A model generated the notes under the pieces. That model searched no databases. It was not told the DNA's origin and worked only from the letters and a program-made list of their open reading frames with translations. Of a stretch of DNA of 64,000 nucleotides, positions 43,990-56,733 are shown in pieces (the stretch's first letter is position 1; each line of letters starts with the position of its first letter). The stretch spans positions 132,618,001 to 132,682,000 of the forward strand of contig JBITNC010000001.1 of NCBI GenBank assembly GCA_050084985.1. The letters run 5' to 3'. This DNA is from Nageia nagi. Its lineage: Eukaryota; Pinophyta. The position numbers and the translations under genes were made by a program.

Positions 43990-45689
43990 AGCTTAAATTT
44001 AGGAAATTGTGGCTGTAGTTGATGTAGCACTTCCCAAGTTGCATCTTCAGGTTCCAATCCTCACCTTTACGCTAGAACTTTAGTAATAGTACAATTACAA
44101 AGTTGGTAGGAACGTCATGCTAAAACTCTTTTAGGTTCAATTAGCATGGAGCCATCTTCTGATAACTTTGGTAACTATATTTGAATCTGTACCTAGGAAC
44201 CAACCACTCTCTTAAGACAAGAGACATGAAAAACTAGGTGGATTCTAGAAGCAGTCGGCAACTCCAACTTGTAGGCAGTAGGTCCAATGCACTAAAGAAC
44301 TTTATAAGGCCCGTAGAATTTTGGAGCCAACTTTTGCAGTCCTTTGATCTTAAGAGATTTTTGTCCATAAGGCTGAAGTCATAAAAATACCATGTCACCC
44401 TCTTGAAATTCTCTCTTGACTCGTTGTTGATCAACTTGTTGCTTCATACGGTATTGTGCAGCTTGTAGGTTTTCCTTGAGCAAACAAAGAATACCATCTC
44501 AGTTAATCAACTCTAAATCGACTGCCAGCACATTACTACTACCTACCACATAAGATGACACTATAGGGGGTGCCTATCCATACAATGCTTCATAGGGAGT
44601 CATCTTGATTGAGGAATGGTATGAAGAATTGTACCACCATTCGGCCAATGGGAGCCATTTTACCCAATGAATTGGTTATACTAAAGCAAAGCAACGTAAA
44701 TAAGTCTCTAAACACTTATTGACAATTTTTGTTTGACCATCAGTTGGGGGGTGATAGGTTGAACTCATGTTGAGTTGGGTTCCTTGAAGCTTAAAAAATT
44801 CCCTCCAAAAATGACTAGTGAAGGTTGGATCACGATCATTGACAATAGTCTTTGGCATGCCATGAAGTTTGAAAATATTATCCATAAATAAATTGATAGC
44901 CTTATAGGGATGGGATAAAGAACATAAATGTGCATATTTAGATAATCGATCCACCACCACCATGATAACTGATTTTCCATGTGATTTTGGAAGGCCCTCA
45001 ATAAAGTCCATTGAAATATCAATCCATGTATGCTCTGGAATGGGAAGCAGTTGGAGGAGGCTTGGACTTACACTGGGTCTTATGATTCCTGCTTCCAACA
45101 TTTCCTAGACCAACCTTTCAATTTTATTTTTCTACAAGCAAGGATATTGATATGGTCTAATGTTTGGTGGTAGACTACCAGGAATCAACTGGATGGCATG
45201 ATCATGAGAACGATGAGGAGGCAACCCCGTAGGCTCTTCAAAGATATCTTTATGCTGATCCACCAACTATTGCAATGCATTAGACTCCTCCACTTCTGAT
45301 TCCATGGACTGAATAAAAAATAATTGGGCCATCATTCCCTTCCCACTTTGATGAAGGATCTTTTTCATACGATGTGAACTCACAATAAGTGAAGGTCCTG
45401 CTAGTAACCCTGTGAGAGTATACTCTTGTACCCCAACTGTGAACTTCATCCAAAGTTCTACAAAATCACATAAGATTGGTCCTAAAGTTCTAAGCCATTA
45501 TGCCCCTAAGACAATGTCACATCCACCTAAGGGTAATGCATACATGTCACTCTTCAAGGTGTAGTGACCCATATTGAGCTTGACATTATGATAGGTTCCC
45601 TTGCATGCTTTCTTTCCTCCATTTCCAATCATTACCTCAAAGTTGTTGGTAGGATGTATGTAGCAATTGACATCTCATGCTACTCATGG
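43990..45689 (-). pseudogene. E3 pol remnant: RT start fused to integrase by deletion
   Basis: On the minus strand, the region after protease leads to the RT entry (HRSHDHAIQLIPGS, then EMLEAGIIRPSVSPS). It then jumps directly to the integrase core at about 45055 (PIPEHTWIDISMDFIEGLP). The RT palm, its YxDD motif and RNase H are gone. The core has DFIEGLP, VNDRDPTFTSHFW and HPPTDGQTKIVNKCLE, where the catalytic Glu after DGQT is Lys. Next come GxKSLKIKGLQKLAPKFYGP and VFHVSCLKR, then EPEDATWEVLHQLQPQFP, which looks like a chromodomain core. Chromodomains steer such elements to certain chromatin. The copy is dead. Confidence 0.88.
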
Positions 45690-46859
45690 ATCAATGAAGT
45701 TGTGTGTACTTCCAGAATCTAGCAACATAATGAGAATTTTCTTTTTGAAGGATCCTTTGACCTTCATGGTTTGTGGAGAAGAAATTCTGGCAAGTGCATT
45801 AAGTGAAATTTCGGGAGTATCTTCATTGGTGTTACCAGTTTCAATGGCCTCTTCCTCTATCTCGACCTCCTCATCATTAGATTGGTCATTGGAAGCATTT
45901 GCATTCAATAAGTACAATTTTTTTATGGTGCATCGATGGCCTAGTCCAAACTTCTCATCACAATTATAGCAGAGTCCCTTCTTGCAATGCTCTTCCATTT
46001 CTTATGGGGTTAGATTCGTAATTTGTAGTAGTCAATCCATTCTTGGAGCTTGAGGATGATGGGGTGGTTTCCCAAATTATTGTCATCCTTGGTGACGCTG
46101 AGCATTAAACTTATCCTCGGCCAACTTTGCCAACCCTATTGCCTCCATCATTGTATTAGGTTTAAACATTTTGACTTCAGTCTTAATTTCCTCCTTTAAG
46201 CCACTGATAAAACAACTTTTGAAAAAAGATTCATCCAACCCTATTGTATGATTTGCAAGTTTCTCAAATTAGGTCTGAAAGTCTCTTACTATTGATGTCT
46301 ATCGTAACTTAGTGAGTGCTCCTGTGAAGTTCTCAAAAGCAGTCAGTCCAAACCTGACTAGTAGTTGTTTTATGAATTCCCCCCAATCAGGATGGCCATT
46401 AGTTCTTTCAAACCACTGATACCATTGAACAGCCTCAAGATCTAAATGAAATGAAGCAATGCTAACCTTTTGATCCTTAGGAATTTGATTTAAGGAAAAG
46501 TATTGCTTAGATCGATAGATCCAACTAGTCGGGTCCTCTCCATCGAACCTAGGAAAATAAAGCTTAGTTGTTCTTGGAATAATAGATGCCTGTGGACCTG
46601 CTTGTTGGTAGGTATTCCTATTTTGATTAGAACTTCCTGCTGATGAAGTTTGTGCCTATTATGTTGATTGTGTCAATGTTTGAATTTGGATTATGTTCCT
46701 ATCTAGGGCATTATACTTGAGATCCAATCCTGATAACTTTGCATTCAATTCATCAAACATGTCCTTGAGATTTACTCCTTCCAATGCAGATTTAATCTAT
46801 TGAATCTCTTGGTCTAAATCCTTCAATTTTGGGTCTTGAGATCTTCTCCCTTCAGCCAT
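45690..46859 (-). pseudogene. E3 gag and protease
   Basis: The ATG at 46859 starts MAEGRRSQDPKLKDLDQEI, followed by a coiled region. The gag core is present (LYFPRFDGEDPTSWIYR, AVQWYQWFERTNGHP, FGLTAFENFTGAL), then CYNCDEKFGLGHRC, a CCHC-like knuckle typical of this Ty3/gypsy group. The protease follows with MLLDSGSTHNFIDP (active Asp in DSGS). Several stops interrupt it. Order and motifs are those of the usual single gag-pol reading frame of chromovirus-like elements. Confidence 0.88.
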
Positions 46860-48012
46860 TTTTTTTTAAACTACTATTTCTTAAAAACTGCTATTTTGGT
46901 AACTGCTATTTCTGGAAACTGCTAGTTCTGGAAAGGCAAAAAAGTGTATGGTTGCAGTATATCAAAATGATCAGTGTGAAAAAATATTTACAATGGTCTA
47001 AGTCTCAAAAAAGTGAATTTGGGCTGCTGAAAATGTTTTTGTGGATACTGGCCTAAATATGGTGAATGGAGAAAATAAATTATGGTGGTTATGTTGGGAA
47101 ACTATATGAAGATGGAGGAATTAGGATGTGAAAATTTATGGAAAGGTGAGAATTGGTGTAACTAAGATCCAAATTGAATTTCAATTTTTTAAAGTTGTGT
47201 AGAATATTTTATGAATTTTTTTGATAGTATTTTGGGTAAAAATTTGCTCCAAAATAGAGTAAAATTAAAACCAAAATAACTTTTTTATTTGAGCTCTGTT
47301 TGCAGTGATTTTTTTTCTATGGCTGTAAAATCAAAAAGTAGCAAAAAAGTTATTTTTTTTTCATAGTGGGGCCCATGCCCGTTTACACTCAACAGTAGGT
47401 GGTCGCCAAAACTCAACCCTGAAACACACCCTTTTTTTTGTTGGATTTCTTTCTGCTTTGCTATAAGATACTATGATTCTAAACTCTGAACTCTAAACTT
47501 TGAGCTCTGAACTAATTTACTGTAGCACCTTATGCCTCCCAAGTTAATTTTTTTTTTTTTTGGTTTTCTGTGGAAAAATCAAACTAGGGTAAGGTGTGTT
47601 TACTCTGTAGGCCTGCCTAAACACCCCTCCTATCCAACTTTCATAATGAAAGAGGCTGTGAAGATGGCTTTTGTGGTGAGTAACTTCCCAGGGCTAACTG
47701 CTTATCGATGCACTACAGTTTACAAATGGCCGACAGATTCCTACCTAATTCCAATTTTTTTTTCCTAGATGGTCTTTGATATACCTTTCAGTACGTGGAG
47801 TTTGATTCCGTATATGGGTTCTGTCTAAGGCCTGGGTATTGATGCAGAGTTTTATGCACCTCACTTCACACATAGCTTTATGGGCAAATGTGCTTAGCCA
47901 AAAATGATAGATCCTTCATGATATTTTAAAACCCTCAGCATAGGGTTTCTAGCCTAGACCCAAAAAAAAAATTCTACAGCAGAATGGCCCTGGAAAGAGC
48001 TCTGATACCAGT
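46860..48012 (-). promoter_or_regulatory. E3 leader and primer site
   Basis: Non-coding, 1.15 kb. The primer site at 47997-48010 reads TGGTATCAGAGCTC on the minus strand, a full match to the usual tRNA-iMet site, two bases from the LTR. Confidence 0.85.
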
Positions 48013-48459
48013 TGTTATGATTTTGCTAGATCTTAAATAAAATAATGCAAAAATAACAACAAGATTTCTAGCTTTTCAATGAAATAAGAGTAGATCTACA
48101 AAACTCATCAATATTCAATAAATAATAGAACCCGAATTTGCAAATGAAAACACTAAATCACAATAGCTTTACTGAATAAGAGCTGAATCATTAGCCACTT
48201 CGAGGGGGCTTCCTCCTTACACTTCAAATCCAAAAATATGAGCTGAATCATTGGCCACTTCGAGGGGGCTTCCTCCTTACACTTCAAATCCAAAAATATG
48301 AGTTGAATGATAACATTCTCAAGCTGTACAACATCTTTATATGATACTAACCCTAACCCTAATCCAACTTACTAATAATTATGGTATTCACATTACAATT
48401 CGGTTACATCATAAGTATACTACTAATATAATTAAATGTTAGGATGTGGGATCCTAACA
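48013..48459 (-). repeat. E3 5' LTR
   Basis: Intact partner of the split LTR. It shows the empty E5 site (ATTCACATTACAATTCGG). Confidence 0.95.
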
Positions 48460-48464
48460 AAAGA
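48460..48464. repeat. AAAGA target duplication shared by E3 and E4
   Basis: The same five bases are at 26809-26813 (left of E3) and 52928-52932 (right of E4). The single copy here is both the right flank of E3 and the left flank of E4. Confidence 0.92.
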
Positions 48465-49072
48465 TGATCCAAATTTATGTAGGAATGTAATAGAATAAAC
48501 ATATAACCATATATATAGAGATGCAGTGGAAATAACACTTCATTTCATTAATGTCAAAGAATGAAATTTGCTTATAGACAGAATGGAAATAAAGCTAGCT
48601 AGGGCACTGGTAGCTATCTTTGAGAAGAGATGTTACAGCTACAGGCCTCTAAACTTCATTACAATGAGGATTGAGGGCTTATTTATTATTGAGAAAAAAT
48701 GGAGAACCCTAAACATCCCAAAAACCTAACCCTAGGAGATGAAGCACCAAAACTATGGGCCCCGTTTGGGTAAATTAGTGTTTCAACTTCCTAGGGATGT
48801 AACTTTGGCATACTATCTCCATTTGACGCACATGATACATCATTAGAAAGCTCTATCTGAGGACTACAACTTTCAAGATGAATTTCATTCCATGAAATTT
48901 GTTAGAAATATAATGCCCAAAAATGTCGTTTAGGGCCTCAAAATAGCTCCAAAAGTTTAGGACCCGAAAACTGCTAAAAATAGTAAGTTATGCCGAAATT
49001 GATAAACTAAAAGAGATAATGGTGGGGGCCTAAGTGGAATAGGTGGGTGGCCACCAATATCCACCTAGATCA
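48465..49072 (-). repeat. E4 3' LTR
   Basis: The plus strand starts TGATCCAAATTTATG and ends CACCTAGATCA. Confidence 0.93.
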
Positions 49073-50600
49073 TTCCTTCCCCCTTAGAAAGTAATGGTCC
49101 CCATTACATTAAGTTCCTCCATGAGATGAGGAAATTTCTGCTAAACTTGGTCCCTGGTGAACCACTTTCCTTGGTACAGGAGTTGGCTAGCTTTGACAAC
49201 CCAATACAGTTGGATCCTCTATTGGTGAGTGTTCTTAATTTGCATGTCCATGATACAATTTGTGGTGTTCTATTCCATGTAATCTGGGTTTAACTCTATT
49301 GGTGTGAGTTATTCTACAATGTTTAAAGTGTCCAATAGAGGTGGGAAGTAAGGATGAAGGTGATCCACATTGAAGACTGGGTGCAGTCTAAGGAATGGTG
49401 GAATCCCAAGCTTGAAAGCATTATTCCCTACAACCTTGATGATGGTGTATGGCTCATATCAGAGTGGGTGAAGCTTGCAATGGGCTCTAGTGAGGTGCTC
49501 CTTTTGCAAATGTAGGCATACTTTGTCTCCCACTTGGAAGTTGTGTGGCACCCGATGTTGATCATGGCACTGCTTGTACTTTGCATTGGCTCTATCTAAT
49601 ATATCATGAACCTATTGGTGAATGTGTTGAATGCACTCAATGAAGCTACTTGCTTTATCAACTTTAGACTAAATTTGAGCTAAATTAGCCTGAGCAACTA
49701 CAAATGGCATGGCTACATCAATGGGACATAGTGGTTGGAATCCCAATATGAATCTATGGTAGAAATTAGTAAGACCCAGAAAGCTATGAAGCCCTATTAT
49801 AGTGGTCAGGGTTGGCCAATCTTAAATGAATTGGATCTTGGATGGATCTACATGCACCCCCCTTTTATCAATAATGTATCCCAAATATTGAACCTAGGTC
49901 ATGCCAAACATGCACTTCTCCAAATTGGCACATAACTTGTGTTACTGCAGTGTTTGGAGGACTTGTCGGATGTGATGAAGGTGCTCTTCCCAAGTCTTGT
50001 TGAAGATCAAAATGTCATCCAAGTACACCACTATGAATGAGTTGGTGAATGGCTATAAGATGTCATCCATCATCCTCATGAAGGTTGTAGGAGCATTCAT
50101 CAACCTGAAAGGCATGACCAACCATTCAAAAAGGCCTTCCTTAGCTTTGAAGGTAGTCTTCCACACATCAGAGGGTTCAATTGGTACCTGGTGATACCCA
50201 AACTTTAGGTCAATCTTACTAAAATATTTTGCACCTTGGAGTTGGTCCAAAAGGTCATCAATCCATGGGATTGGGTACCTATTCTAGACAATGATATTGT
50301 TCAATGCTCGATAGTCAATACAGAGTCTCCACATCCCATCCTTCTTTTGTACCAACATGATCAGACTCCCATAGGGTGATGAACTTGGTCTGATGTGACC
50401 TTTCTACAATAGCTCTTGAATTTGCCTCTTAATTTCATTATTTTTTAGAATAGAGCATTGATAGATCAGTCCATTGGATAGCGGTGCACCTGGGGTTAGA
50501 TCAATTGGGTTCTTGACCTGATGGTGTAGAGGAACCCCTATGGGTGAGGTGAAGATGTCCCCATACTCCTCCACAACCTTATCCATTTGTTATTATTATG
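49073..50600 (-). pseudogene. E4 RT fused to integrase C-terminus by deletion
   Basis: The minus strand reads IDLTPGAPLSN and IKRQIQELL, then [35 protein letters not shown] and YLDD (near 50020), then QYLGYIID, HVDPSKIQ and SFLGLTNFYHRF. At about 49735 it passes straight into PIDVAMPFVVAQANLA, HRVPHNFQVGDKVCL and LRLHPVFNVDHLHPYFP, the integrase C-terminal region. RNase H, the zinc region and the integrase core are absent. Stops are scattered. RT copies RNA to DNA; this copy cannot. Confidence 0.87.
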
Positions 50601-52111
50601 CAAAGGGGCCCTATCTAGAGGTCATGGCCATAGTCTTCTTCTTGCCTTGGGGATAGATCATCAAGAAAATGAATTTTTTAGTTTGGAAAATGAGCTTACT
50701 GCATTGTTTTGTAGTAACCAAAGAGATAGCTGTAGGAGGTGGTACCTCTAGTATCTTGTACAAATTATTTCCCAAAGTAATAATAATAGCATGAGGTTGA
50801 GAATCATACATAGCATGATGCTTTCATAAGTATGGTTATCCTAATAATACATCAAAAACATCAATAGGAGCAACATCACATAATACCTCATCCATGAAGG
50901 GCTTGATGCTATAGGGAAGGCGACATTACTAGTTGACATGGAGATCTCATCCTTACTGAAGCCACCTGATGGTGTATGGATGTGGGTGAGCTATGTTCGG
51001 TAAGCCAACCACTTCATGGAATCTACTAAAATGAGGTTCTTTTTACTCCCATTATCGATAATGAACTGTATAGGGGAGCCCTTTACCCACATTTAGGAGT
51101 GGTAGAGATGTTCCTCCTCCTTTGGATCTTTCGATTCCTCCTTCTAGACCTTTGTAGTGGTAATAGTGGCATTGGGCTTCACATCAATAATCTATTTCCC
51201 TTTTTCATTCCCCTTTTTAGGTTTTGATTCAGAGTCAAAGCATGCATCTGACTCAAAAACCCTCATCTCAACCACTAGCAATTATTTGGCCCGACACTCA
51301 CTTGTGTTGTGAGTGGAGCTCTTATGGAACTCACACCATTTTCCCGTGTCCTTCTTTGGCTTTGTGGTGTTGTTATTTTCTTATGGATTTGATAGGTTGT
51401 CTTTGGCTACCATGCCTTGGTTCTATCTTTTGTTCTATGGTTTGGAAGCACCTTTCCCTTGCTTTTGATTCGTAAATCCAAAGTCTCGCTTCTTCTATTT
51501 GAATTTTTGCTCAATCTTGGTAGCATATCAGTATGTCGTACCAAGCGAGGAGATGTTGAGGAACTCCATTTCTCCTAAATGTATATATGTAGATAGCTAT
51601 GATACTTTAGCACCAAATGTTTCTCTAAATCTTTGATACCCAACTTTGTGTATAGGGTATGGAACAAATTCATCAGCTCATGCACATCTTAATCCCTTTG
51701 TTGTCGTAGCATGGTCCATTGTATGTACTTGTCCTCATAGCTCCCCATAGGATATTACTATTCCTTGATGGCATCTCAGAAAGAATTCTAAGTTGGTACA
51801 ACCAAGAATAGAGAGGGTTCTATCTGGTCCTTGTTCTCACAGTAGGTTTCCCACCAGTCCTTAACATGGGGGGTAGCTTTGAGGAGTGCAAAAATAATCT
51901 TCTCCTGATCTGACAAGTCATGCATAGAGAAATATCCTTCAAATGGATTCAACCATCTATCTATGGCATCAGCATCTATTTGACCCTCAAATATGGGAAT
52001 GTTAAAATTTACTTGTACCTTAAAAGGATTCATAACTCTAGAGTGGCTACTAGATGCAAATGCACCACCGGTGGGTAGCCATTGAAGGATCTGAGAAAAG
52101 TTATCCATCAT
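50601..52111 (-). pseudogene. E4 gag and protease, broken
   Basis: The gag start is open (MMDNFSQILQWLPTGG), with FNIPIFEGQIDADAIDRWL and ALLKATPHVKDWWETY as gag core. A CEFHKSSTHNTSEC finger follows near 51300, then a charged linker and a protease-like FIIDNGSKKNLI (Asp in DNGS). Heavily interrupted. Confidence 0.8.
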
Positions 52112-52312
52112 TACATTCCTTTATTTTTTAAGGGCCTCCTTGAGCAATATTTTGATAGGATCTTTTGCTCCCTCATCTTTCTTTTCATCCCCCATGGGCA
52201 TCCATCGAGTTTTGCGAGGCTAATCTTGCAAAGGTTCCACCAGATCAGGCCCCAGCTCCTTATATCCTAACCTTGTTGGGGACATGCAAAGAAGGATCGA
52301 GAAAAAAAAAGA

Positions 52313-52326
52313 CCTCTCTGATACCA
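52313..52326 (-). promoter_or_regulatory. E4 primer binding site
   Basis: TGGTATCAGAGAGG on the minus strand, matching the tRNA-iMet site over its first 11 bases. Confidence 0.85.
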
Positions 52327-52327
52327 C

Positions 52328-52927
52328 TAATCTTGATTTATGTAGGAATGTAATAGAATAAACATATAACCATAGATATAGAGATGCAATGGAAATAACA
52401 CTTCATTTCATTAATGTCAAAGAATGAAATTTGCTTACAGATAGAATGGAAATAAATCTAGCTAGGGCACTAGTAGCTATCTTTGAGAAGATATGTTGTG
52501 GATACAGGCCTTTGAACTTCATTACAATGAGGATCAAGGGCCTATTTATTATTGAGAAATAATGAAGAACCCTAAACATCCCAAAAACCTAACCCTAGGA
52601 GATGAAGCACCAAAACTATGGGCCCCATTTGGGTAAATTGGTGTTTCAACTTCCTAGGGACGTAACTTTGGCATACTATCTCTATTTTATGCACATGATA
52701 CATCATTAGAAAGCTCTATCCAAGGACTACAAATTTCAATATGAATTTCATTTCATTAAAAAAAATGATGCCCAAAAATATCGTTTAGGGCCTCAAAATG
52801 GCTCCAAAAGTTTAGGTCCCAAAAACTGCTAAAAATAGTAAGTTATGCCAAAACTGACAAACTGTAAGAGACAATGATGGGGGCCCAAGTGGAATAGGCA
52901 GGTGGCCACCAATATCCACCTAGATCA
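52328..52927 (-). repeat. E4 5' LTR
   Basis: Partner of 48465-49072. The inner end has decayed (TAATCTTGATT in place of TGATCCAAATT). Confidence 0.93.
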
Positions 52928-52932
52928 AAAGA

Positions 52933-53908
52933 ATTCTCAAGCCTTTCAAATTTCTTAAAGGTGGTAGATCAATAATGGTTGTAACTTTTTTAGGATCCAC
53001 CTCAATACCCCTTCATGATACAATGAAGTCAAGAAATTTATCATATGATACCCCAAATGCACACTTTTGAGGTTTTAACTTCAACTTGTATTCTCTCATT
53101 CTTTGAAAAATCTTCCTCAAATATAAAATGTGATCATCTTTGGTTGCAGATTTGGCTAAAATATCATCAACATACACCTCAAGATAGTCATGTATTATAT
53201 CATAGAATATGCTCACCATAGCTCTTTGATAAGTTACACCTACATTCTTTAGACCAAAAGACATGATTACCTAATAAAATATGCCCATAGGAGTAACAAA
53301 ATCTATCTTATGTTAGTCCTCCTTATTGATCCTTATTTGATTGTAGCAAAAAAAATCATCTATAAAAGATAAAATCTCATGACCTATTGTTGAATTTACA
53401 ATCATATCAATGTTAGGAAAAGGAAAGGCATATTTAGGATATGCCTTGTTGATATCTCTAAAATATATACAACATCTTATCTCATCATTAAGCTTAGCTA
53501 TAAGAATAATGTTATAAATCAAAGAGAATAATCAATAGTAACAATGAAATGAGCACCAATATATTTTTCAATTTCCTTTTTAAAGGAAAGAGCTACCATG
53601 GGATGAATTTTTCAAGGTTTTTGCTAAACAAGTTTAACATTTTCATTGACAACTAGGCTATGAGTGAAAAAATCAGAATCAATACCAAGTATATTAGAAT
53701 AATACCAAGTAAAGACATCAAAAAACTCTCTCAATAATAGGTGATACCTTTCCCATTCTTCTAGGGTTAACCAAGCTCCTATTTTGATCAACCATGGGTC
53801 CTCTTGGGTACTGATGTTTACTTCTAATATTTCCTTACTAGGGTAGCATGTTTTGTCACTATGTTGGGGAGGCATAGGAAATTCCCCTAGTACTACATCC
53901 AACATCAA
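52933..53908 (-). pseudogene. T1 reverse transcriptase, broken
   Basis: On the minus strand: LREFFDVFTWYYSNILGID (entry), YFRDINKAYPKYAFPFPNID, LSFIDDFFCYNQI, MSFGLKNVGVTYQRAM, then YVDD within EVYVDDILAKS (catalytic pair kept) and LKPQKCAFGVS. The last bases before E4 continue in phase at 26813. Many stops, mainly from C to T type changes. Same family as the RT of E5. Confidence 0.9.
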
Positions 53909-55480
53909 CCATAATACACATGAATAATGAAGTGACGATGCTAGGATCCTAGTGACGTTGCTCTAGTTACAAAAGGGGAGACAAATAGGAAAAGGAAAAA
54001 TAGCCTAAATTTATGACTAAATAAATAAAAAAATGCATGAAAGTAATGAGAGTTAAGTTTTAAACCTATAATGTCTATATTATATGTGAAAACCTCCTCA
54101 CTAAAATAAGCTTGATGTCATAAGAACCATGCTATGAGCCTCTTATCACTAGACTTGGAGAATTCACTCTATGCCCCCAGCTTCTCTAGGATAGTATCAT
54201 TAGTTTGAAAAATGTCTACTTGAATTAGAGCTATAGGGGGTAAAAATGGATTTGCATAGTAATCCTATAACTCATCAATGGGACCATGCATCATGGTACA
54301 ATGTAGCCACTCATCCCAAATATCTATAGTACAACTCTAACTACTTCTATCAACTGTTTGATCGATGAAGGGTAGTGGTGTGCTAGATGTAGAAGGCTCA
54401 AATCCAATCCCATTTATTCTCTTATGTTAACCTTCAATAGGGAAAATATTTATGATACTCTACTCATTCTTACCTAATATTTGTCCACCACACTGATATT
54501 TTTTCATATAATGGTTAGCAAAAGCATAATCAAAACTTTTGAAATGTAGACTTACCTTGCCAGGTGGAGTTTGAGAAATGAATATAATATTTTCTATTTT
54601 TGACATAATTTTTTCATCATTTTCATGATACAAGGCTTGAAAATCCTCACTAGGTTCAATATCTTCCTTATTAACAAAGTGATGGTGCTCAATTTTATCT
54701 TCATTTGGGTGATGATGTTGAGTTTTGATCATGAAAAGCAATTGTCCAAAGTATCTAAAGTTCTCCCAGATGTTGATCTCTAGGATTCTGTATGTTCCCA
54801 TGCTCACCTCTTATGGAATGATATCTATTTCACATGTTGGATTTGTGCCTTGATCTTAAACCAAGTCATGAGGTATTTAAAATCTCTCAACTTCTTGACA
54901 CACATCTATAGGATTGTTTTCTACATGAATAGTTACCTATTTCCCTTTGTGCATAAACTTTATGGAATAGTGTAAGGTAGAAGTGATAGCCCTAATCTTA
55001 TGAATCCATGGCCTTCTAAGCAATATGTTATATGGTACATTAATTTGAAAAATATAAACCTTTTGATCAATGGATTTACTACCTACTTCAATAGGCATAG
55101 TGACATAACTAATGCATTCTCTTTGAGTATTATCAAATCCTTTAATTCTAATTATTGTTTTTGTCATTTTTCCATAAATAGAAGGAAAATACTTTTGTGA
55201 TAAATTAGTAAAAAAATATTGATATTCGATCTAGTATCAATCAATACTTTCTTTAACAAGAATGAAATCAATATTAACATGGAAATACAAGCCCAAATTC
55301 TTTTCAATGATATCTTCACTAGGTAATTTACTATCTTGAAAAGAAAGCATGTACATACTAAATGAGTGTCAAGATTAGCTAGTAACTCAACAAATTTAGC
55401 TATAGAAATATTTACATTAAATTTAGATTTTTTAAGTGCATCAAATAAAGCATTCATATGATCAATTAATAATTTCAAAA
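53909..55480 (-). pseudogene. T1 protease and linker, broken
   Basis: VLIDTRSNINIFLLIYHKS contains the protease active site (DTRS for DTGS), and YNILLRRPWIHKIRAITSTL is the conserved later part. The following linker (54460-54807) is acidic and frame-broken; it corresponds to the long protease-RT spacer of E5. Confidence 0.83.
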
Positions 55481-55699
55481 GTTCAAAAATACTTATGTTG
55501 GCATGTGTTACCTTTAATTACTCAAGTAGGTGTTGTGAGCTAGAATTACAAGGAATATTTATTCTTTTTACAATGGCTAGGTGGAAGTTCCCTTTAGGAA
55601 TTCCTTTCCTAGTGGCACTGCATAGTTCTTCATTAAAAATGACATTTACTAAAATTTATTCAATGTCCTCTAAATCAATTGCACGGGCCTCATACTGAA

Positions 55700-56733
55700 T
55701 TTTTCCATCACCCCATAGTTTTCATAATTATTTTTGCAAAACCATGCAAGAATTTATTTTGTGACCTTTAACTTTGTGAAAATAGTAAAATTTTACTTCA
55801 TTGTACCAACTAGGTTTATCATCATGAGGGCCTAGTTCCAACTTTGGATCAGGTTTGATAAGTCCCTTATGTAAGCAATCTTTAAACATCAAAATAGGAA
55901 CAATAGGTAATCAGTTGTTCTTCTTGAATTGTTATTTGGATTTACTCTTTTGTATTTTTTTGGATGGAAGCTCTTCTATGGCATGGACCTCTTTTTCCTC
56001 TTTTTTGTTTTGTTTTGATATCTAGATCCTTTTGTTTCTTTTCTAGGGTTTTCATATTTCAAGTTACTCATCTCAACTAAGAACCTCTCTTTCTATCTAA
56101 GTTTGTTGACAATCTCTGTGAATGGAAAAATCATATAATTTAGGGCATGAAATATTAGTTTATGGTTTATGTTATGGAAAAATATGGATATAACATGGTT
56201 TTTAGATAAGGGTTTAGGGATCATGCTCCAAATGTTTTGAAACCATTGGGCAAATTTATCAAATATTTCATTTGGACCTTGGATGATACTAACTAGATTG
56301 GAGACTATCATTTTTCTAGGAGTGAGATATTTGAAATGGATATAAAATTTTGAAATGAGTTGGACATAGGGATTAATGGACTTACTTGGTAAAGAGAAGT
56401 ACCAATTTAGTGCATCACCTATGAATGTAGTAGGTAGATATTTAACCATCATATTTTCATTGACTCCAAATTTTAACTCAAATTTCATTTTGAAATCCTT
56501 GATATGAATCATAGGATATCTATCACCATTATATATATCAAAAATAGGTTCAAATTAGGTGCCCTTGTGTTACAAACATCATTGCATAATAGATTTGAAT
56601 CTCTAGACATAGTTGGAATAACACCAAAAGATGGATAGTTTCCCCCAATGTTAGAGGTATCACTTCGCTCTTGATTTTCATAAAGCATCTTCTTTAGATT
56701 AGCTTTGGTGGCCTCATCAAAGTTATTTACCAT
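55700..56733 (-). pseudogene. T1 gag, broken
   Basis: The ATG at 56733 starts MVNNFDEATKANLKKMLYE. The gag core follows from ~56512: KFGVNENMMVKYLPTTFIG, ALNWYFSLPSKSI, QLISKFYIHFKY, IFDKFAQWFQNIW. Near 55770 a YYFHKVKGHKINSC string is the Tat gag finger with its first Cys changed to Tyr. It is shorter than the E5 gag and lacks the long coiled coil. Confidence 0.87.

Larger units (their letters stand above)
26814..48459 (-). mobile_element. E3: Ty3/gypsy retrotransposon with chromodomain-like end, RT deleted, carrying E5
   Basis: LTRs of about 446 nt, a perfect 14 nt tRNA-iMet primer site, a purine tract and AAAGA on both sides define it. Without E5 it is about 5 kb. Gag, protease and integrase remnants are on the minus strand, but nearly all RT and RNase H is missing. 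A DATWEVLHQLQPQFP string near the end of pol is typical of the chromodomain of chromoviruses. Confidence 0.92.
48465..52927 (-). mobile_element. E4: Ty3/gypsy retrotransposon, minus strand, RNase H and integrase core deleted
   Basis: LTRs of about 608 and 600 nt with TGATC..GATCA ends, an iMet primer site, a purine tract (minus strand AAGGGGGAAGGAA beside the 3' LTR) and AAAGA flanks. The internal region is only 3.3 kb and holds gag, protease, RT and the integrase C-terminus, all broken. Confidence 0.92.

Noticed and set aside
45667-45969. 100-residue plus-strand frame
   Set aside because: Antisense to the E3 protease and gag end, which has clear family motifs.
49735-50194. Plus-strand frames within E4
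   Set aside because: Antisense to the E4 RT, which carries YLDD and other motifs.
51224-52353. Plus-strand frames within the E4 gag region
   Set aside because: Antisense to gag; no family pattern of their own.
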